Source: Chloroflexota bacterium (lineage in GTDB: Bacteria > Chloroflexota > Dehalococcoidia > UBA2979). Taken from it: 43,351 nucleotides of DNA. The stretch spans positions 55,340 through 98,690 of the forward strand of contig PANZ01000012.1 in NCBI GenBank assembly GCA_002707835.1. The letters are read 5' to 3'. Positions within the stretch are counted from its first letter, which is position 1; each line of letters opens with the position of its first letter. A program made the translations under genes and the position numbers. Positions 18,449 through 27,777 of this stretch are shown here, in pieces. Under the pieces are notes generated by a model. It saw only the letters and a program-made list of their open reading frames with translations. It did no database searches and had not been told where the DNA came from.

Positions 18449-19114
18449 ATGCATCGTATTGCAATAATTGGAGGGACTGGACCTGAAGGAAAGGGCCTCG
18501 CTACAAGATTTGCTATTGCAGGTCATAAAATTACAATTGGTAGTCGCAATGAAAAGCGTGGTGAAGATGTAGCATCTGAGCTTTCGGAAACTCTTTACAA
18601 GTCATTTACTCATAAATTAGATATTTCCGGAACAAATAATGAAGATGCGGCCAAAAAATCAGATATCGTTATCATCGCAGTCCCTTACGAAGCACATTTA
18701 GAAACTTTATCTGAATTAGCACCATATTTATCAGAGAAAATAATCATAGATGCAGTAGTACCTGTAAAATTTGAACGTGGCCCAAGACCTATTCATGTTG
18801 AAGCAGGTTCTGCAACTGAAGAAGCTGCGAAATTACTTAATGAGAGTTCTGTCATTGGTGCCTTTCACAATCTATCCGCTGAAAAGCTCTTAAAACCAGA
18901 CCTATCATTAGACTCTGATGTACTTATAACTGGTAATAATTCTGATGCAAAAAATATTGTCATCGATCTAGCAAATGAAATTAAAGGGGTTAGGGCTATC
19001 GACGCAGGACCATTAAGATATTCGCAATTTATAGAGAATTTAACAGTTCTGTTAATAGGTATAAATGGGCGGTATAAAATTGAATCAGGATTAAAAATTT
19101 CGGGTATCGATTAG
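18449..19114 (+). CDS. npdG: NADPH:F420 reductase-like protein
   Basis: A 221-residue Rossmann protein that would transfer hydride between NADP(H) and coenzyme F420. It opens with IAIIGGTGPEGKGLATRFA and has the NADP-selective turn IGSRNEKRG (Ser/Arg after the second strand). VIIAVPYEAHLETL and the HNLSAEKLL region match F420-dependent NADP reductases. The ATG at 18449 is preceded by AAGGG; an upstream GTG (18434) is open but lacks a better site. cofE follows after 12 bases, supporting the F420 assignment. Confidence 0.88.
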   Translation: MHRIAIIGGTGPEGKGLATRFAIAGHKITIGSRNEKRGEDVASELSETLYKSFTHKLDISGTNNEDAAKKSDIVIIAVPYEAHLETLSELAPYLSEKIIIDAVVPVKFERGPRPIHVEAGSATEEAAKLLNESSVIGAFHNLSAEKLLKPDLSLDSDVLITGNNSDAKNIVIDLANEIKGVRAIDAGPLRYSQFIENLTVLLIGINGRYKIESGLKISGID

Positions 19115-19126
19115 AAAGATATTAAG

Positions 19127-19885
19127 ATGGAAAAAAAAGAAATTCGAGTAATTCCAGTTGTTGGAATACCAATCATAAAATCTAATGACAACTTAGCTTT
19201 GCATATTCTGGAAGCAGCAAAAAATCAAAATTTAGAAATCACAGAAGACGATATCATAGTTATTACCCAAAGAATTGTTTCAAGGTCTGAAGGCCGTATT
19301 CGGCATTTAGACGAATTTATTCCTTCACCTTTTGCTTTACAATATGCCGAAAATCACCAAAAAGATCCTCGAGTAGTTGAAGCTGTATTAATGGAATCTA
19401 AAAGAGTCATTAGACAGGTAGGTGGCGTTTTGATTACAGAAACACACCATGGATTTAAGTGTGCTAATGCTGGAGTAGATGCTTCAAATGTCGGAAACTC
19501 AGAAATGATTTCACTCTTACCAATTAACCCCGATAAATCATGTACTATAATTCGAGAAAACTTCCTAAAGCTCAACGGATCTAATGTCGCTGTAATTATG
19601 ACAGATACATTCGGACGCCCTTGGAGACATGGGCAAACAAATGTTGCTATTGGCGTTGCAGGGATGTTGCCTTTCCGTGATTACGTTGGTGAAGTAGACA
19701 TGGATGGCAGAGAATTAGCAGTAACGACAATTTGTGTCGCCGATGAATTGGCCGGAATGGCAGAATTAGTCATGGGAAAAAGTGACGGAATTCCTGTCGC
19801 TGTAATAAAAGGATATCCTTTTCCTAAAGGTAATGGCTCTTCAAAGGAAATTGTTCGTGAAACTGCATTAGATCTTTTTCCTTAA
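19127..19885 (+). CDS. cofE: Coenzyme F420-0:L-glutamate ligase
   Basis: Adds glutamate residues to F420-0 using GTP. The 252-residue length is that of the stand-alone CofE type. Seen in the sequence: VVGIPIIKSNDNLALHI at the N-terminus, VITQRIVSRSEGRI, and TDTFGRPWRHGQTNVAIGVAG near residues 161-181, a strong family signature. DELAGMAELVMGKSDGIPV follows. It is paired with npdG. Other F420 synthesis genes (cofC, cofD, fbiC) are not in the window. Confidence 0.94.
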   Translation: MEKKEIRVIPVVGIPIIKSNDNLALHILEAAKNQNLEITEDDIIVITQRIVSRSEGRIRHLDEFIPSPFALQYAENHQKDPRVVEAVLMESKRVIRQVGGVLITETHHGFKCANAGVDASNVGNSEMISLLPINPDKSCTIIRENFLKLNGSNVAVIMTDTFGRPWRHGQTNVAIGVAGMLPFRDYVGEVDMDGRELAVTTICVADELAGMAELVMGKSDGIPVAVIKGYPFPKGNGSSKEIVRETALDLFP

Positions 19886-19916
19886 CAAAAATCTAGTATT
19901 ACTACTGAAGGCATTT

Positions 19917-20147
19917 ATGAGAATAAAAAACATCGAATTCTTAAAAAATACTCTAGTCAACGATGACGATCCACGTTTCCCAATCTGGCTACCTATACCA
20001 GCTCTATTTGTTACTCTTGGATGGGTTTTTTATTCTGTTACAACTAGCTCAGCAGAGTTTCTCGAAACATTAATTTGGCCTGGATCAGCCATATTTTTTT
20101 GTACCTTGATTGCCACTTGGTTAGGCTGGCAAATTGATATCGATTAG
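19917..20147 (+). CDS. Small membrane protein
   Basis: 76 residues with two predicted membrane segments (about 24-41, FPIWLPIPALFVTLGWVF, and 52-70, LIWPGSAIFFCTLIATWLG) and a charged N-terminus. It is unrecognised. It lies between cofE and holA in the same direction, 31 bases after cofE and 11 before holA, so it is probably co-transcribed with them. Confidence 0.6.
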   Translation: MRIKNIEFLKNTLVNDDDPRFPIWLPIPALFVTLGWVFYSVTTSSAEFLETLIWPGSAIFFCTLIATWLGWQIDID

Positions 20148-20158
20148 GCAGAAACACT

Positions 20159-21187
20159 ATGCTACATATTTTTTACGGTACTGATGAATTCCAAACATCC
20201 CAAGAATTATCTGCGTTAAAGAAGAAGCTGGATGATGGAATGTTAGATTCGAATACAACAGTACTCCAAGGGCGTAGATTAACTGCTGAAGTATTAATTC
20301 AAAATATCATGGCTGTTCCTTTTCTTTCTAACAATAGACTTGTAATTGTTGAAGACCTTATAGCGACATTAGGTTCACGAAAGGGCATATTAGAAAATTG
20401 GAGACCATTTTTAGAACTTCTCCCTACTATGCCACCATCGAATCATTTGGTTTTAATTGAGCAACCAACACAAAATCGAGAGAATACCTCGAGAAGTTCA
20501 TTATTTAAAGAAATCTCACAATTAAATGATGTACACATAATTGAATCAAAGGAACTTAAAAACTGGTCATTCCAAGGGCAATCTGAATTAGGAACTTGGA
20601 TTCAAACAAGAGCGAAAGAAAAAAACATTGATATTACCGATGATGCAATCACATCTATCACTGAATTGATGGGGACAAATTTACGTTCTATCGATAATGA
20701 ATTAGAGAAATTAAAAACTTTTGCTGCTGCGAAAAATAATAATTCGATTTCGTTGGAAGACATCGCATTATTAACACCGATGTCTAAAGATGAAAATTTA
20801 TTTACACTTGTCGATTCCATAGTTGAAGGTAATATTTCCAAATCATTTAAATTGATGAATAATATCCTAAATTCTGGAAAGGTCGCACCGAGTCGTGTCA
20901 TGTCATTAATTTCAAGACAAATTAGATTGATGATTCGTACTGCAGAGTTATTAGAACAAGGTACGCAAAAAAAAATGATAGGAGAAATAATTGGTGTTCG
21001 CTCTAACTATCCTTTGAACAAAATAATTAAACAAACACAAAAAAATGACCCAAAAAAGTCAATTTCCGATTTAAAATATTTAGAACTTACCGACTCGTAT
21101 ATTAAGCAAGGAAAAATGACAGAACAATTAGGTCTTGAGTTAATTATTTGTAATTTTGCAGCCAAGACAGCGCAAAGAAACAGTTAA
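20159..21187 (+). CDS. holA: DNA polymerase III delta subunit
   Basis: The clamp-loader subunit that opens the beta sliding clamp. It starts with the family pattern LHIFYGTDEFQTSQEL and continues with VPFLSNNRLVIVEDL. The middle has the LxSEIEKL-like NLRSIDNELEKLKTFA, and the C-terminal helical domain contains PSRVMSLISRQIRLMIRTAEL. The length is 342 residues, normal for HolA. The AAA+ fold lacks a P-loop, as is usual for delta. It is convergent with lexA. Confidence 0.93.
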   Translation: MLHIFYGTDEFQTSQELSALKKKLDDGMLDSNTTVLQGRRLTAEVLIQNIMAVPFLSNNRLVIVEDLIATLGSRKGILENWRPFLELLPTMPPSNHLVLIEQPTQNRENTSRSSLFKEISQLNDVHIIESKELKNWSFQGQSELGTWIQTRAKEKNIDITDDAITSITELMGTNLRSIDNELEKLKTFAAAKNNNSISLEDIALLTPMSKDENLFTLVDSIVEGNISKSFKLMNNILNSGKVAPSRVMSLISRQIRLMIRTAELLEQGTQKKMIGEIIGVRSNYPLNKIIKQTQKNDPKKSISDLKYLELTDSYIKQGKMTEQLGLELIICNFAAKTAQRNS

Positions 21188-21218
21188 ACACAATTATATA
21201 ATCAACGAAAAATCAAAC

Positions 21219-21857
21219 CTACATCGAGCGAATAGCTGTAACTACCCGACCTTGAATTTCAATATTTGCAGGGTCAACATAAATTGGACTCATAGTTGCA
21301 TTCATCGGTTGCAATCGAATTTTTTCACCTTCATGGAAAAATTTCTTCAAAGTGGTCTCATTTTCACTCTTTAACCATACAGCAACCATTTCACCATTAT
21401 CACAACTTGAAGTTGGTTCAAGGACAACAATATCACCATCATTAATTAATGCATCAATCATCGAAGTACCTTCAACCATCAATGCAAATACTTTCTTACC
21501 TTGAGTTTGATCTTCTGTAAGTTCTAACATTTCCTGGTCAGAAGACCAGACATCACTTTCTGACGGCATTGGTAATGGCACACCTGCAGCAATTTTACCT
21601 AAGATAGGAACGGGTATTGTCCGTTTACTTTGGTTACTCTCAAGGGAAATTGAACGAGAAATTTCTTTGCCACGATGGATATAACCTTTTTCTTCTAAAC
21701 GTCTCAAGTTGTAGTCAACAACAGAAGTAGATGAAATGTCACATCCATCTTGAATTTCTCTCACTGATGGTGGATATTGATTATCATCCATAAATTCGAT
21801 TAGAAATTGCAAAATTTTCTGTTGGCGTGATGATAGTTCTCCCATTTGAGAATACAT
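21219..21857 (-). CDS. lexA: LexA SOS repressor
   Basis: 212 residues. The N-terminal winged helix (LSSRQQKILQFLIEF, YPPSVREIQDGCDISS) binds operators. The cleavage site is Ala91-Gly92 (GKIAAGVPLP). The catalytic Ser132 is in VEGTSMIDALINDGD and Lys171 in TTLKKFF, so self-cleavage should work. The ATG at 21857 has AGGAG 5 bases upstream; the longer frame (12 more residues to 21893) crosses the operator and is rejected. A LexA box lies 31 bases before the start, so the gene represses itself. Confidence 0.95.
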   Translation of the reverse strand: MYSQMGELSSRQQKILQFLIEFMDDNQYPPSVREIQDGCDISSTSVVDYNLRRLEEKGYIHRGKEISRSISLESNQSKRTIPVPILGKIAAGVPLPMPSESDVWSSDQEMLELTEDQTQGKKVFALMVEGTSMIDALINDGDIVVLEPTSSCDNGEMVAVWLKSENETTLKKFFHEGEKIRLQPMNATMSPIYVDPANIEIQGRVVTAIRSM

Positions 21858-21887
21858 AGAAACTCCTAAAAATTCGATCCAAATCAA

Positions 21888-21899
21888 AAACATATGTTC
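21888..21899 (-). promoter_or_regulatory. LexA operator (SOS box)
   Basis: On the minus strand GAACATATGTTT fits the Gram-positive LexA/DinR consensus GAACRNRYGTTY at every position. It lies 31 bases upstream of the lexA start. No other copy of this quality was noticed in the window. Confidence 0.75.
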
Positions 21900-21986
21900 T
21901 AATTAACATACCACCAGCAAAAATATAATCAACTGATAGAATTAATAAAACATGTATGACTACAAATTTTGATTAGGTTAAAGAGA

Positions 21987-22745
21987 ATGCGAACTGGACT
22001 AGAAGATATTTTGGGAGAACAAATCTCAGGCGAACTAAATCCAGACATGGATAATGGAGAATACAAACGAGCATTAGTAATTGCAGCTCATCCTGATGAT
22101 GCAGATCTTGGAGTAGGTGGGACAATATCGAAATTATCTCTTAATGGATGGGAAATTCGATATTTAATTGTGACAGATGGAGCAAAAGGAACAAATGATA
22201 TTAAGAAAACATATGATGAAATAGTTAACATCCGCCAGAAAGAGCAAATTAGCTCAGCCGCTTGTACTGGTGTAACTGATGTAAAATTCTTGGGGTATCC
22301 TGATGGTGAATTATATTCGTCAAAAGACTTAAGACAAATTCTGGTAAAAGAAATACGTGAATTCCGTCCTTTTACAGTCTATACACACGATCCTGAACCT
22401 ATCCTCATTAATAATCAAATAGTCAACCACTCCGATCATCGAACCACCGGGTTTGAAACTATCAATGCTATCTATCCATCAATCAGGGATCCAAAATATT
22501 TTCCGGAACATTTTCATAAAGGCATTTTGCCACATAAAGTGAGAGAATTGATTCTTTGGGGAACTAATAACGTCAATTATGAAGTCGATATAACTTCAAC
22601 AATCAAAGATAAATTACGAGCACTAATTGCTCACGAAAGTCAGTTCGATTTTACATCAAAAAAACTTTCAAAAATTGCTAAAGATTGGTCAAAAAGTAAT
22701 AAGAAATTTACAGAAGCATTTCGACGAATTATCATTTCTGAATAG
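21987..22745 (+). CDS. PIG-L family N-acetyl deacetylase
   Basis: 252 residues. The zinc motif AHPDDADLGVGGTI (about residues 31-44) and the later HSDH are the metal-binding signature of the PIG-L/LmbE family. VTDGAKGTND is the usual second motif. Members deacetylate GlcNAc-linked molecules, including the mycothiol and bacillithiol precursors, or hydrolyse thiol conjugates. The ATG at 21987 is preferred over an upstream TTG (21969) because AAAGAG lies just before it. A short cysteine ligase that resembles MshC lies 5 kb downstream, but a joint thiol pathway is only a possibility. It is followed at 8 bases by a Nudix gene. Confidence 0.88.
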   Translation: MRTGLEDILGEQISGELNPDMDNGEYKRALVIAAHPDDADLGVGGTISKLSLNGWEIRYLIVTDGAKGTNDIKKTYDEIVNIRQKEQISSAACTGVTDVKFLGYPDGELYSSKDLRQILVKEIREFRPFTVYTHDPEPILINNQIVNHSDHRTTGFETINAIYPSIRDPKYFPEHFHKGILPHKVRELILWGTNNVNYEVDITSTIKDKLRALIAHESQFDFTSKKLSKIAKDWSKSNKKFTEAFRRIIISE

Positions 22746-22753
22746 AAAAAACT

Positions 22754-23257
22754 ATGAAACTAACAAGTGAGCAAATCAAATTTTGTCCTCTTTGTGGAAC
22801 GCAAATCGAAAACACTTCACCACTTGATAACCCGACATGCCCAAATAATCATTTTGTTTGGTATCAAGACCCAAAAGTAGCCGTAGGAACGTTAGTAAAA
22901 AGAAATGACAAACTATTATTTGTCAAAAGAAAATTCCCTCCACATGTTAATAAATGGTCTTATCCTTCTGGATTCGTTGATGCAGGTGAAAAAGTTGAAG
23001 ATGCTGCAAAAAGAGAAGTATTAGAAGAAACAAATATTAATATCGAAATCGACAAGCTTCTAGGTGTCTATTCAAGTACCAATAATGACACAATTTTTAT
23101 TGCATACTCTGCACGTGCGATCAATGAAAATATAGTCATCGGATCCGAATCAGTAGATGTATCTTGGTTTGAAGTCAATCATTTGCCTTCTTTAGCTTTT
23201 AAACATGACCAGAAGATATTGCAAAGATGGAAAGATCTTTACTACAAGAGTAGTTAG
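22754..23257 (+). CDS. Nudix hydrolase with N-terminal zinc ribbon
   Basis: 167 residues. A zinc ribbon FCPLCGTQ ... TCPNNH (residues about 10-35, with one ligand changed to Asn/His) is followed by the WYQDPKVAVG linker, as in NADH pyrophosphatase-like proteins. The Nudix box runs through GEKVEDAAKREVLEETNI (final Gly replaced by Asn). The substrate could be NADH, ADP-ribose or another nucleotide. It is probably co-transcribed with the PIG-L deacetylase. Confidence 0.88.
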   Translation: MKLTSEQIKFCPLCGTQIENTSPLDNPTCPNNHFVWYQDPKVAVGTLVKRNDKLLFVKRKFPPHVNKWSYPSGFVDAGEKVEDAAKREVLEETNINIEIDKLLGVYSSTNNDTIFIAYSARAINENIVIGSESVDVSWFEVNHLPSLAFKHDQKILQRWKDLYYKSS

Positions 23258-23320
23258 ACTACACAAGCTAATAAAATTAAAAATGAATATTGAAATTCTA
23301 AAAATAGATAGGTAGCACCA

Positions 23321-24814
23321 ATGGCGGGCCATTCAAATCCAAAAAATTACACTGAACTAGAGAAAATTTTTCACCCACAAAGTGTAGCAATTGTTGGTGT
23401 CCCTTCTGGATCTGGTCAGGCAACTATGGCTAGTGGATTCCTTAATTCTCTTTTAGAACTAAAATTTCAAGAGATTCATTCTCTGTATCCAGTCAATCCA
23501 AAAATGGACGAAGTTGAAGGTTTGAAATGTTATAAAAACCTACTCGAAATCGATGGTGAAGTTGATCATGTTATTTCGATGGTACCTGCGCATGTCGTAC
23601 CACAATTAGTTGAGGATTGTGTCACTAAAAAAGTTAACTCTGTTCACTTTTATACAGCTGGCTTTTCTGAGACTGGAGATCCTGCGATGGTCGAAAAAGA
23701 GAAAGAATTAATCACAAAATTAAAAGATGCTGGTATCCGTGCAATTGGTCCCAATTGTATGGGTTTATACGTTCCTTCCGAACGAATAGGGTTTATGAAT
23801 GGATTCCCTCCTGAATCAGGCAATGTTTTCTTACTCTCACAATCTGGTGCAAATGCCGGAGACGTAGTTCATGGACTTGCAAAACGAGGTGTTCGATTTT
23901 CTAAAGCAGTTTCATTTGGCAATGGTGCTGATATTAAAGCACATCATCTTCTAAACTATGCCGCGCAAGATCCTGAAACTGAGGTGGTTGCAGCATATAT
24001 GGAAGGTGTCCAAGAAGGCCGTGATTTCTTTCAAGCTCTAAAAATGTGTGCTTCCATAAAACCTACCGTAATACTAAAAGGTGGGATTCATGCAGCTGGT
24101 GCAAGAGCAGCCAACTCGCATACAGGATCATTAGCTGGATCTATCCAAATTTTTGAAGCTGCATGCCGACAAGCTGGTGCAATGCGAGCTGAAACAATGG
24201 ATGATCTACACGATTTGATTATTACTCTAACAACAAATGCAAAATCAATAAAAAATTCAGGAGTTGCTTTAGTTTCTGGCGGAGGGGGATACGCAGTTCT
24301 TTCCTCTGATGCCATTGCTACTGCAGGGCTAGACGTACCACAAATGCCTACAGAAACAGTTGAACAGTTACGCGAGTTTATCCCTGTAGCTGGGACAAGT
24401 GTGAATAATCCAATTGACACAAATCTTTCAGATAAAGATTTACAGGTAAAAATGCTCGGGATAGTCGCGAACTCTACTGTAACCGATGTGGTCTTTACCA
24501 ATGCGCAATTTAATACACCCAGAAAGAATAAAGAACAAGAAACTCCTGCAGATAAAACAGAATCCGTTCGAAGTGAATCTCTTGAATCAGCAAACACTAT
24601 TGCATCACTCCAAAATCAAACAAAAATACCATTCATAGCAATACAAAGGACTCGTTCTTTTGGAGAATTAGCTGGTATTGCTAACGATACTTTCGCCAAT
24701 GAAGCTTACCGCAATGGGATAGCTGTGTATCCCACTGTTAGTAGAGCTGCAAGAAGTTTAGGATTAATACTTGATTGGCGAAAACGTAGAACGGGACTTC
24801 CAGAAATTTTTTGA
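23321..24814 (+). CDS. Acyl-CoA synthetase (NDP-forming) alpha-type subunit / CoA-binding ligase
   Basis: 497 residues. The N-terminal CoA-binding Rossmann domain begins IFHPQSVAIVGVPSGSG. The succinyl-CoA-ligase-like domain follows (GPNCMGLYVP, FLLSQSGANAGDVVHGLA, VSFGNGADI). NSHTGSLAGS carries the His that is phosphorylated in acetyl-CoA synthetase (ADP-forming) alpha chains. A third flavodoxin-like domain occupies the C-terminus. The ATP-grasp (beta) domain that completes the reaction is absent and no beta gene is adjacent, so it may act with a distant partner. It precedes the dehydrogenase and F420-type oxidoreductase genes in the same direction. Confidence 0.82.
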   Translation: MAGHSNPKNYTELEKIFHPQSVAIVGVPSGSGQATMASGFLNSLLELKFQEIHSLYPVNPKMDEVEGLKCYKNLLEIDGEVDHVISMVPAHVVPQLVEDCVTKKVNSVHFYTAGFSETGDPAMVEKEKELITKLKDAGIRAIGPNCMGLYVPSERIGFMNGFPPESGNVFLLSQSGANAGDVVHGLAKRGVRFSKAVSFGNGADIKAHHLLNYAAQDPETEVVAAYMEGVQEGRDFFQALKMCASIKPTVILKGGIHAAGARAANSHTGSLAGSIQIFEAACRQAGAMRAETMDDLHDLIITLTTNAKSIKNSGVALVSGGGGYAVLSSDAIATAGLDVPQMPTETVEQLREFIPVAGTSVNNPIDTNLSDKDLQVKMLGIVANSTVTDVVFTNAQFNTPRKNKEQETPADKTESVRSESLESANTIASLQNQTKIPFIAIQRTRSFGELAGIANDTFANEAYRNGIAVYPTVSRAARSLGLILDWRKRRTGLPEIF

Positions 24815-24910
24815 TTTTGAGTATAGTGACTAGATAACCATACGTAATACAAGTATCGTGACAGTGTGATACTAAGCTAAGTTTTGATGCAGTTTCTGAA
24901 GGGGAATAAC

Positions 24911-26005
24911 ATGCAAGCAGCCGTAATGCGAAGTGGTGCCAATCAATTACAAGTAGAAAACCTAGAGCAAGCACAACCTAAATCTGGTGAAGTACTCATT
25001 CGCACAGGAGCAGCAGGACTTTGCGCGAGTGACATTCATATAATACACGGTACTGCGCAAGTTCCTTTGCCGTGTGTTCTAGGGCATGAAGGTGCTGGAA
25101 CAGTAGAAGCAATAGGTGAAGGAGTAACAAATGTAAAACCTGGAGATAGATGTGTTCTTTCTTTCGTTTCTAATTGTGGGCATTGCAGAATGTGTAGATC
25201 TGGCCATCCCCATCTATGTGATGTCAATGCACTTTCGGGTGCAAAACAATTTGATGGGACTACCAGATTAACAGACCAAAATGGGCAGGAAGTTTTTCAG
25301 ATGTCCAAATTGGGGGTTTTTTCTGAATATCAAGTAGCACCAGCACAAGCGTGTTACCCCATGCCTGATGCTGTACCTATGGAGGTAGCTGCATTAATCG
25401 GATGTTCTGTCACAACTGGTGTAGGAAGTGTAATCAATGCACCAAAAGCTCGTGCAGGTATGACTGTAGTAGTTATCGGAGCAGGTGGTGTAGGAATTAA
25501 TGCGATCCAAGGAGCACGTTTAATGAACGCATCTCGCATTATTGTAGTTGATATTGCTGAACACAAACTTGAATTTGCAACCCGTTTTGGAGCAACCGAT
25601 ATTATTGACGCGACAACCACATCAGCTACAGATGCAATTCTTGAATTAACTAATGGAGGAGTAGATTTAGCGTTAGATACTTTTGGTGGTATCGAAACAA
25701 CTCAACAAGCCATTGGGTCATTGCGTAAAAATGGAGTTGCTGTTGTAGTCGGCCTAGCAGCATTAGGTGACAAAGCAAATATTGATCTTGTTGATATAGT
25801 TAGAATGCAAAAAACTGTAACTGGTGCCTACTATGGATTAGCAAGTCCACATGAAACTTTTCGTACGATGATTGAACTTTACCTAAAAGGAGATTTATTA
25901 ATTGATGAAATAATTGAACGCCGCTACAACCTTGAAGAAATAAATGAAGGTTTTGAAGCTCTTGAACGAGGTGAAAACGGTAGAGGTGTTCTTGTTTTCA
26001 ATTAA
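24911..26005 (+). CDS. Zinc-dependent alcohol dehydrogenase (MDR superfamily)
   Basis: 364 residues. Catalytic zinc ligands Cys38 (GLCASDIH) and His59-Glu60 (LGHEGAGTV) are present. The structural zinc lobe has four cysteines, 89, 92, 95 and 103 (NCGHCRMCRSGHPHLC), with the liver-enzyme spacing. The NAD-binding loop is VVIGAGGVGINAIQGA, and the second-strand VVDIAEHK favours NAD(H). The start at 24911 follows GGGG; an in-frame ATG 27 bases upstream lacks a site. The alcohol or aldehyde substrate is not deducible. It is followed at 13 bases by a luciferase-like oxidoreductase, suggesting a joint pathway. Confidence 0.9.
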   Translation: MQAAVMRSGANQLQVENLEQAQPKSGEVLIRTGAAGLCASDIHIIHGTAQVPLPCVLGHEGAGTVEAIGEGVTNVKPGDRCVLSFVSNCGHCRMCRSGHPHLCDVNALSGAKQFDGTTRLTDQNGQEVFQMSKLGVFSEYQVAPAQACYPMPDAVPMEVAALIGCSVTTGVGSVINAPKARAGMTVVVIGAGGVGINAIQGARLMNASRIIVVDIAEHKLEFATRFGATDIIDATTTSATDAILELTNGGVDLALDTFGGIETTQQAIGSLRKNGVAVVVGLAALGDKANIDLVDIVRMQKTVTGAYYGLASPHETFRTMIELYLKGDLLIDEIIERRYNLEEINEGFEALERGENGRGVLVFN

Positions 26006-26018
26006 GGAAATATAATTC

Positions 26019-27050
26019 ATGAAATCTCCTGCTTTTGGATTGAACAGATTCGACTTTTCAACTCCAAATTTATTTGCTGAAGATGTCAAACGTGCTGAAG
26101 ATCTAGGGTGGGATTATGCTTTTGTCCCTGATTCACAGTTACGTCGACATGATACGTACGTATTACTAGCATCTGCAGCTTCTAAGACTTCCAAAATTAA
26201 TCTCGGTACTCTGCTCGCAAACCCAATCACAAGACACTTAACAGTCACTGCGGGATCAATAGCGACTGTAGATGAAGTTTCAAACGGAAGAGCACTATTA
26301 GGTCTTGGAATAGGAGATACAGCTGTTCGATTAGCAGGATTAAGTCCAGCAAAAGTCACAACTCTTGAAAAAAGCACAAAATCAATTCGTGCTCTTCTTA
26401 GAGGCAAAGAAATCGAACTTGGAGCAGTAAAACCATCACATCTTCCACATCACCGCCCTGTTCCAGTATGGATAGCTGCTGCAGGACCTCGAACCTTGCG
26501 AGCAGCAGGACGAGTAGCAGATGGTGTTTTTATTCGTGTCGGAATGCATCTTGAAAATATAAAATCGTCAATTGAACAAATATTCTCTGGTGCACGTGAA
26601 GCAGGTAGAGATCCTAACGAAATCAAATTAGGATTGGTAGTCCACACAATCTTAGAAGATAATATTGATAAAGCAGTACTAATGGGTAAATCCATGGCAG
26701 CTGGATATTATGAATATTCTCCATTTCTCTTCGATAAACCTTCCATTCCATGGGAAGGTCCTGACGTTGAACATCTTAAAACTAAGATACATCCTGATTT
26801 TCACCATCATACAGATCTTGTTGAGTCAGGTGGCTTAGTCAATTTCTTACCTGATAGTGCAGCATATTCTTTTGCCGCACTGGGATCGGCAGAAGATATA
26901 ACACAACAATTTCAGACCGTACTCTCACAAGGAATAGAATTTGATATCGTTGTACCACATCCTGTTCCTAATCCAAGGACAAAATCAAATGTTAAAAAAC
27001 AAACTTACATGGAAATTATGGGCAAAGAAGTCCTCCCCAAATTAAAGTGA
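26019..27050 (+). CDS. LLM-class (luciferase-like) oxidoreductase, probably F420-dependent
   Basis: A 343-residue TIM-barrel flavin/F420 enzyme. Seen: AEDLGWDYAFVPDS, INLGTLLANPITRHLTVTAGSIATVDEVSNGRALLG (residues 65-100 region), GDTAVRLAG and PVWIAAAGPRTLRAAGRVADGV. The TNP(I) and TRHP-like patterns resemble methylene-H4MPT reductase and related F420 enzymes. The presence of npdG and cofE about 7 kb away supports F420 over FMN. AAGGA precedes the ATG. The substrate is unknown. Confidence 0.85.
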   Translation: MKSPAFGLNRFDFSTPNLFAEDVKRAEDLGWDYAFVPDSQLRRHDTYVLLASAASKTSKINLGTLLANPITRHLTVTAGSIATVDEVSNGRALLGLGIGDTAVRLAGLSPAKVTTLEKSTKSIRALLRGKEIELGAVKPSHLPHHRPVPVWIAAAGPRTLRAAGRVADGVFIRVGMHLENIKSSIEQIFSGAREAGRDPNEIKLGLVVHTILEDNIDKAVLMGKSMAAGYYEYSPFLFDKPSIPWEGPDVEHLKTKIHPDFHHHTDLVESGGLVNFLPDSAAYSFAALGSAEDITQQFQTVLSQGIEFDIVVPHPVPNPRTKSNVKKQTYMEIMGKEVLPKLK

Positions 27051-27075
27051 TTAGAAATAGACTATTGGAGTAATC

Positions 27076-27411
27076 ATGGAAATAAAATTAACTTTGACTG
27101 AAAGAGGTAATGACCATCACGAGGCAGTACGACTATTATTACAGGAAGCAATGGCGGAGGCTGGAGTTTCATCAACAACTATTGATGAAACAATCATACG
27201 TAGCGACGAAGAAGCCATCAATATAAAATGCTTAGGTTCACCAACTATAAGAATTAATGGATTAGATATTGAATATCGCGAGAGAGAACCTGAAGAAACT
27301 ACAGCAGGTGTTCGTTACTATAATACTCCTGCTGGTTGGAAATCTATCCCGGAAAAAGGTTTAATTATACGAGCTTTAGAAAGAGCATTAACAGATGAAG
27401 AAAATATCTAG
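27076..27411 (+). CDS. Thioredoxin-fold-like small protein lacking the CxxC
   Basis: 111 residues. The stretch CLGSPTIRINGLDIEYRERE (about 55-74) matches the second half of small thioredoxin-like proteins that end with a GSPTIRVNG strand and a final helix (KGLIIRALERAL). Those relatives usually have a CPxC-type motif after the first strand, but here the place reads LTLTERGNDHHEAVRLL, with no cysteine. A redox role is therefore doubtful; the fold call is tentative. It follows the LLM oxidoreductase by 25 bases in the same direction. Confidence 0.6.
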   Translation: MEIKLTLTERGNDHHEAVRLLLQEAMAEAGVSSTTIDETIIRSDEEAINIKCLGSPTIRINGLDIEYREREPEETTAGVRYYNTPAGWKSIPEKGLIIRALERALTDEENI

Positions 27412-27426
27412 AGAATTAGTCTACGC

Positions 27427-27777
27427 ATGAAAAAATCAAAAAAAAATCTCTTTACATCTCGTATCAAAAAAATTTCAGAAAGTGTACGAGAAAACGCAAA
27501 AGAGTTTACTGACCAAAATATTGAGTACACGCAATATAATAATGCGCTTGAAAACGCAAAGAAAAAAATTTCCCCCCGTCTTAAAAGTGCTGCAAAAAAA
27601 ACCGAAAATTATATTAAAGAACATGAGGAAGAAATTACTGAAAACACCCAAAAGAGTGGAAAATTTATTGCTCAGCAAGCATTACGAATGGCAACACCAC
27701 CTATACTAAGGCCTGCTATTGACGCGATGAAGGAAGAATTGAATAAGAAAGAGAATAATTCTGACAACAAAGATTAA
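27427..27777 (+). CDS. Hypothetical lysine-rich protein
   Basis: 116 residues, very rich in Lys, Glu and Asn, with long amphipathic helical stretches (about 1-75) and a short hydrophobic patch (QQALRMATPPILRPAIDAM). No signal peptide and no family recognised. It lies 15 bases after the thioredoxin-fold gene and overlaps the convergent ligase gene by 4 bases. Base composition is like its neighbours. Confidence 0.55.
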   Translation: MKKSKKNLFTSRIKKISESVRENAKEFTDQNIEYTQYNNALENAKKKISPRLKSAAKKTENYIKEHEEEITENTQKSGKFIAQQALRMATPPILRPAIDAMKEELNKKENNSDNKD

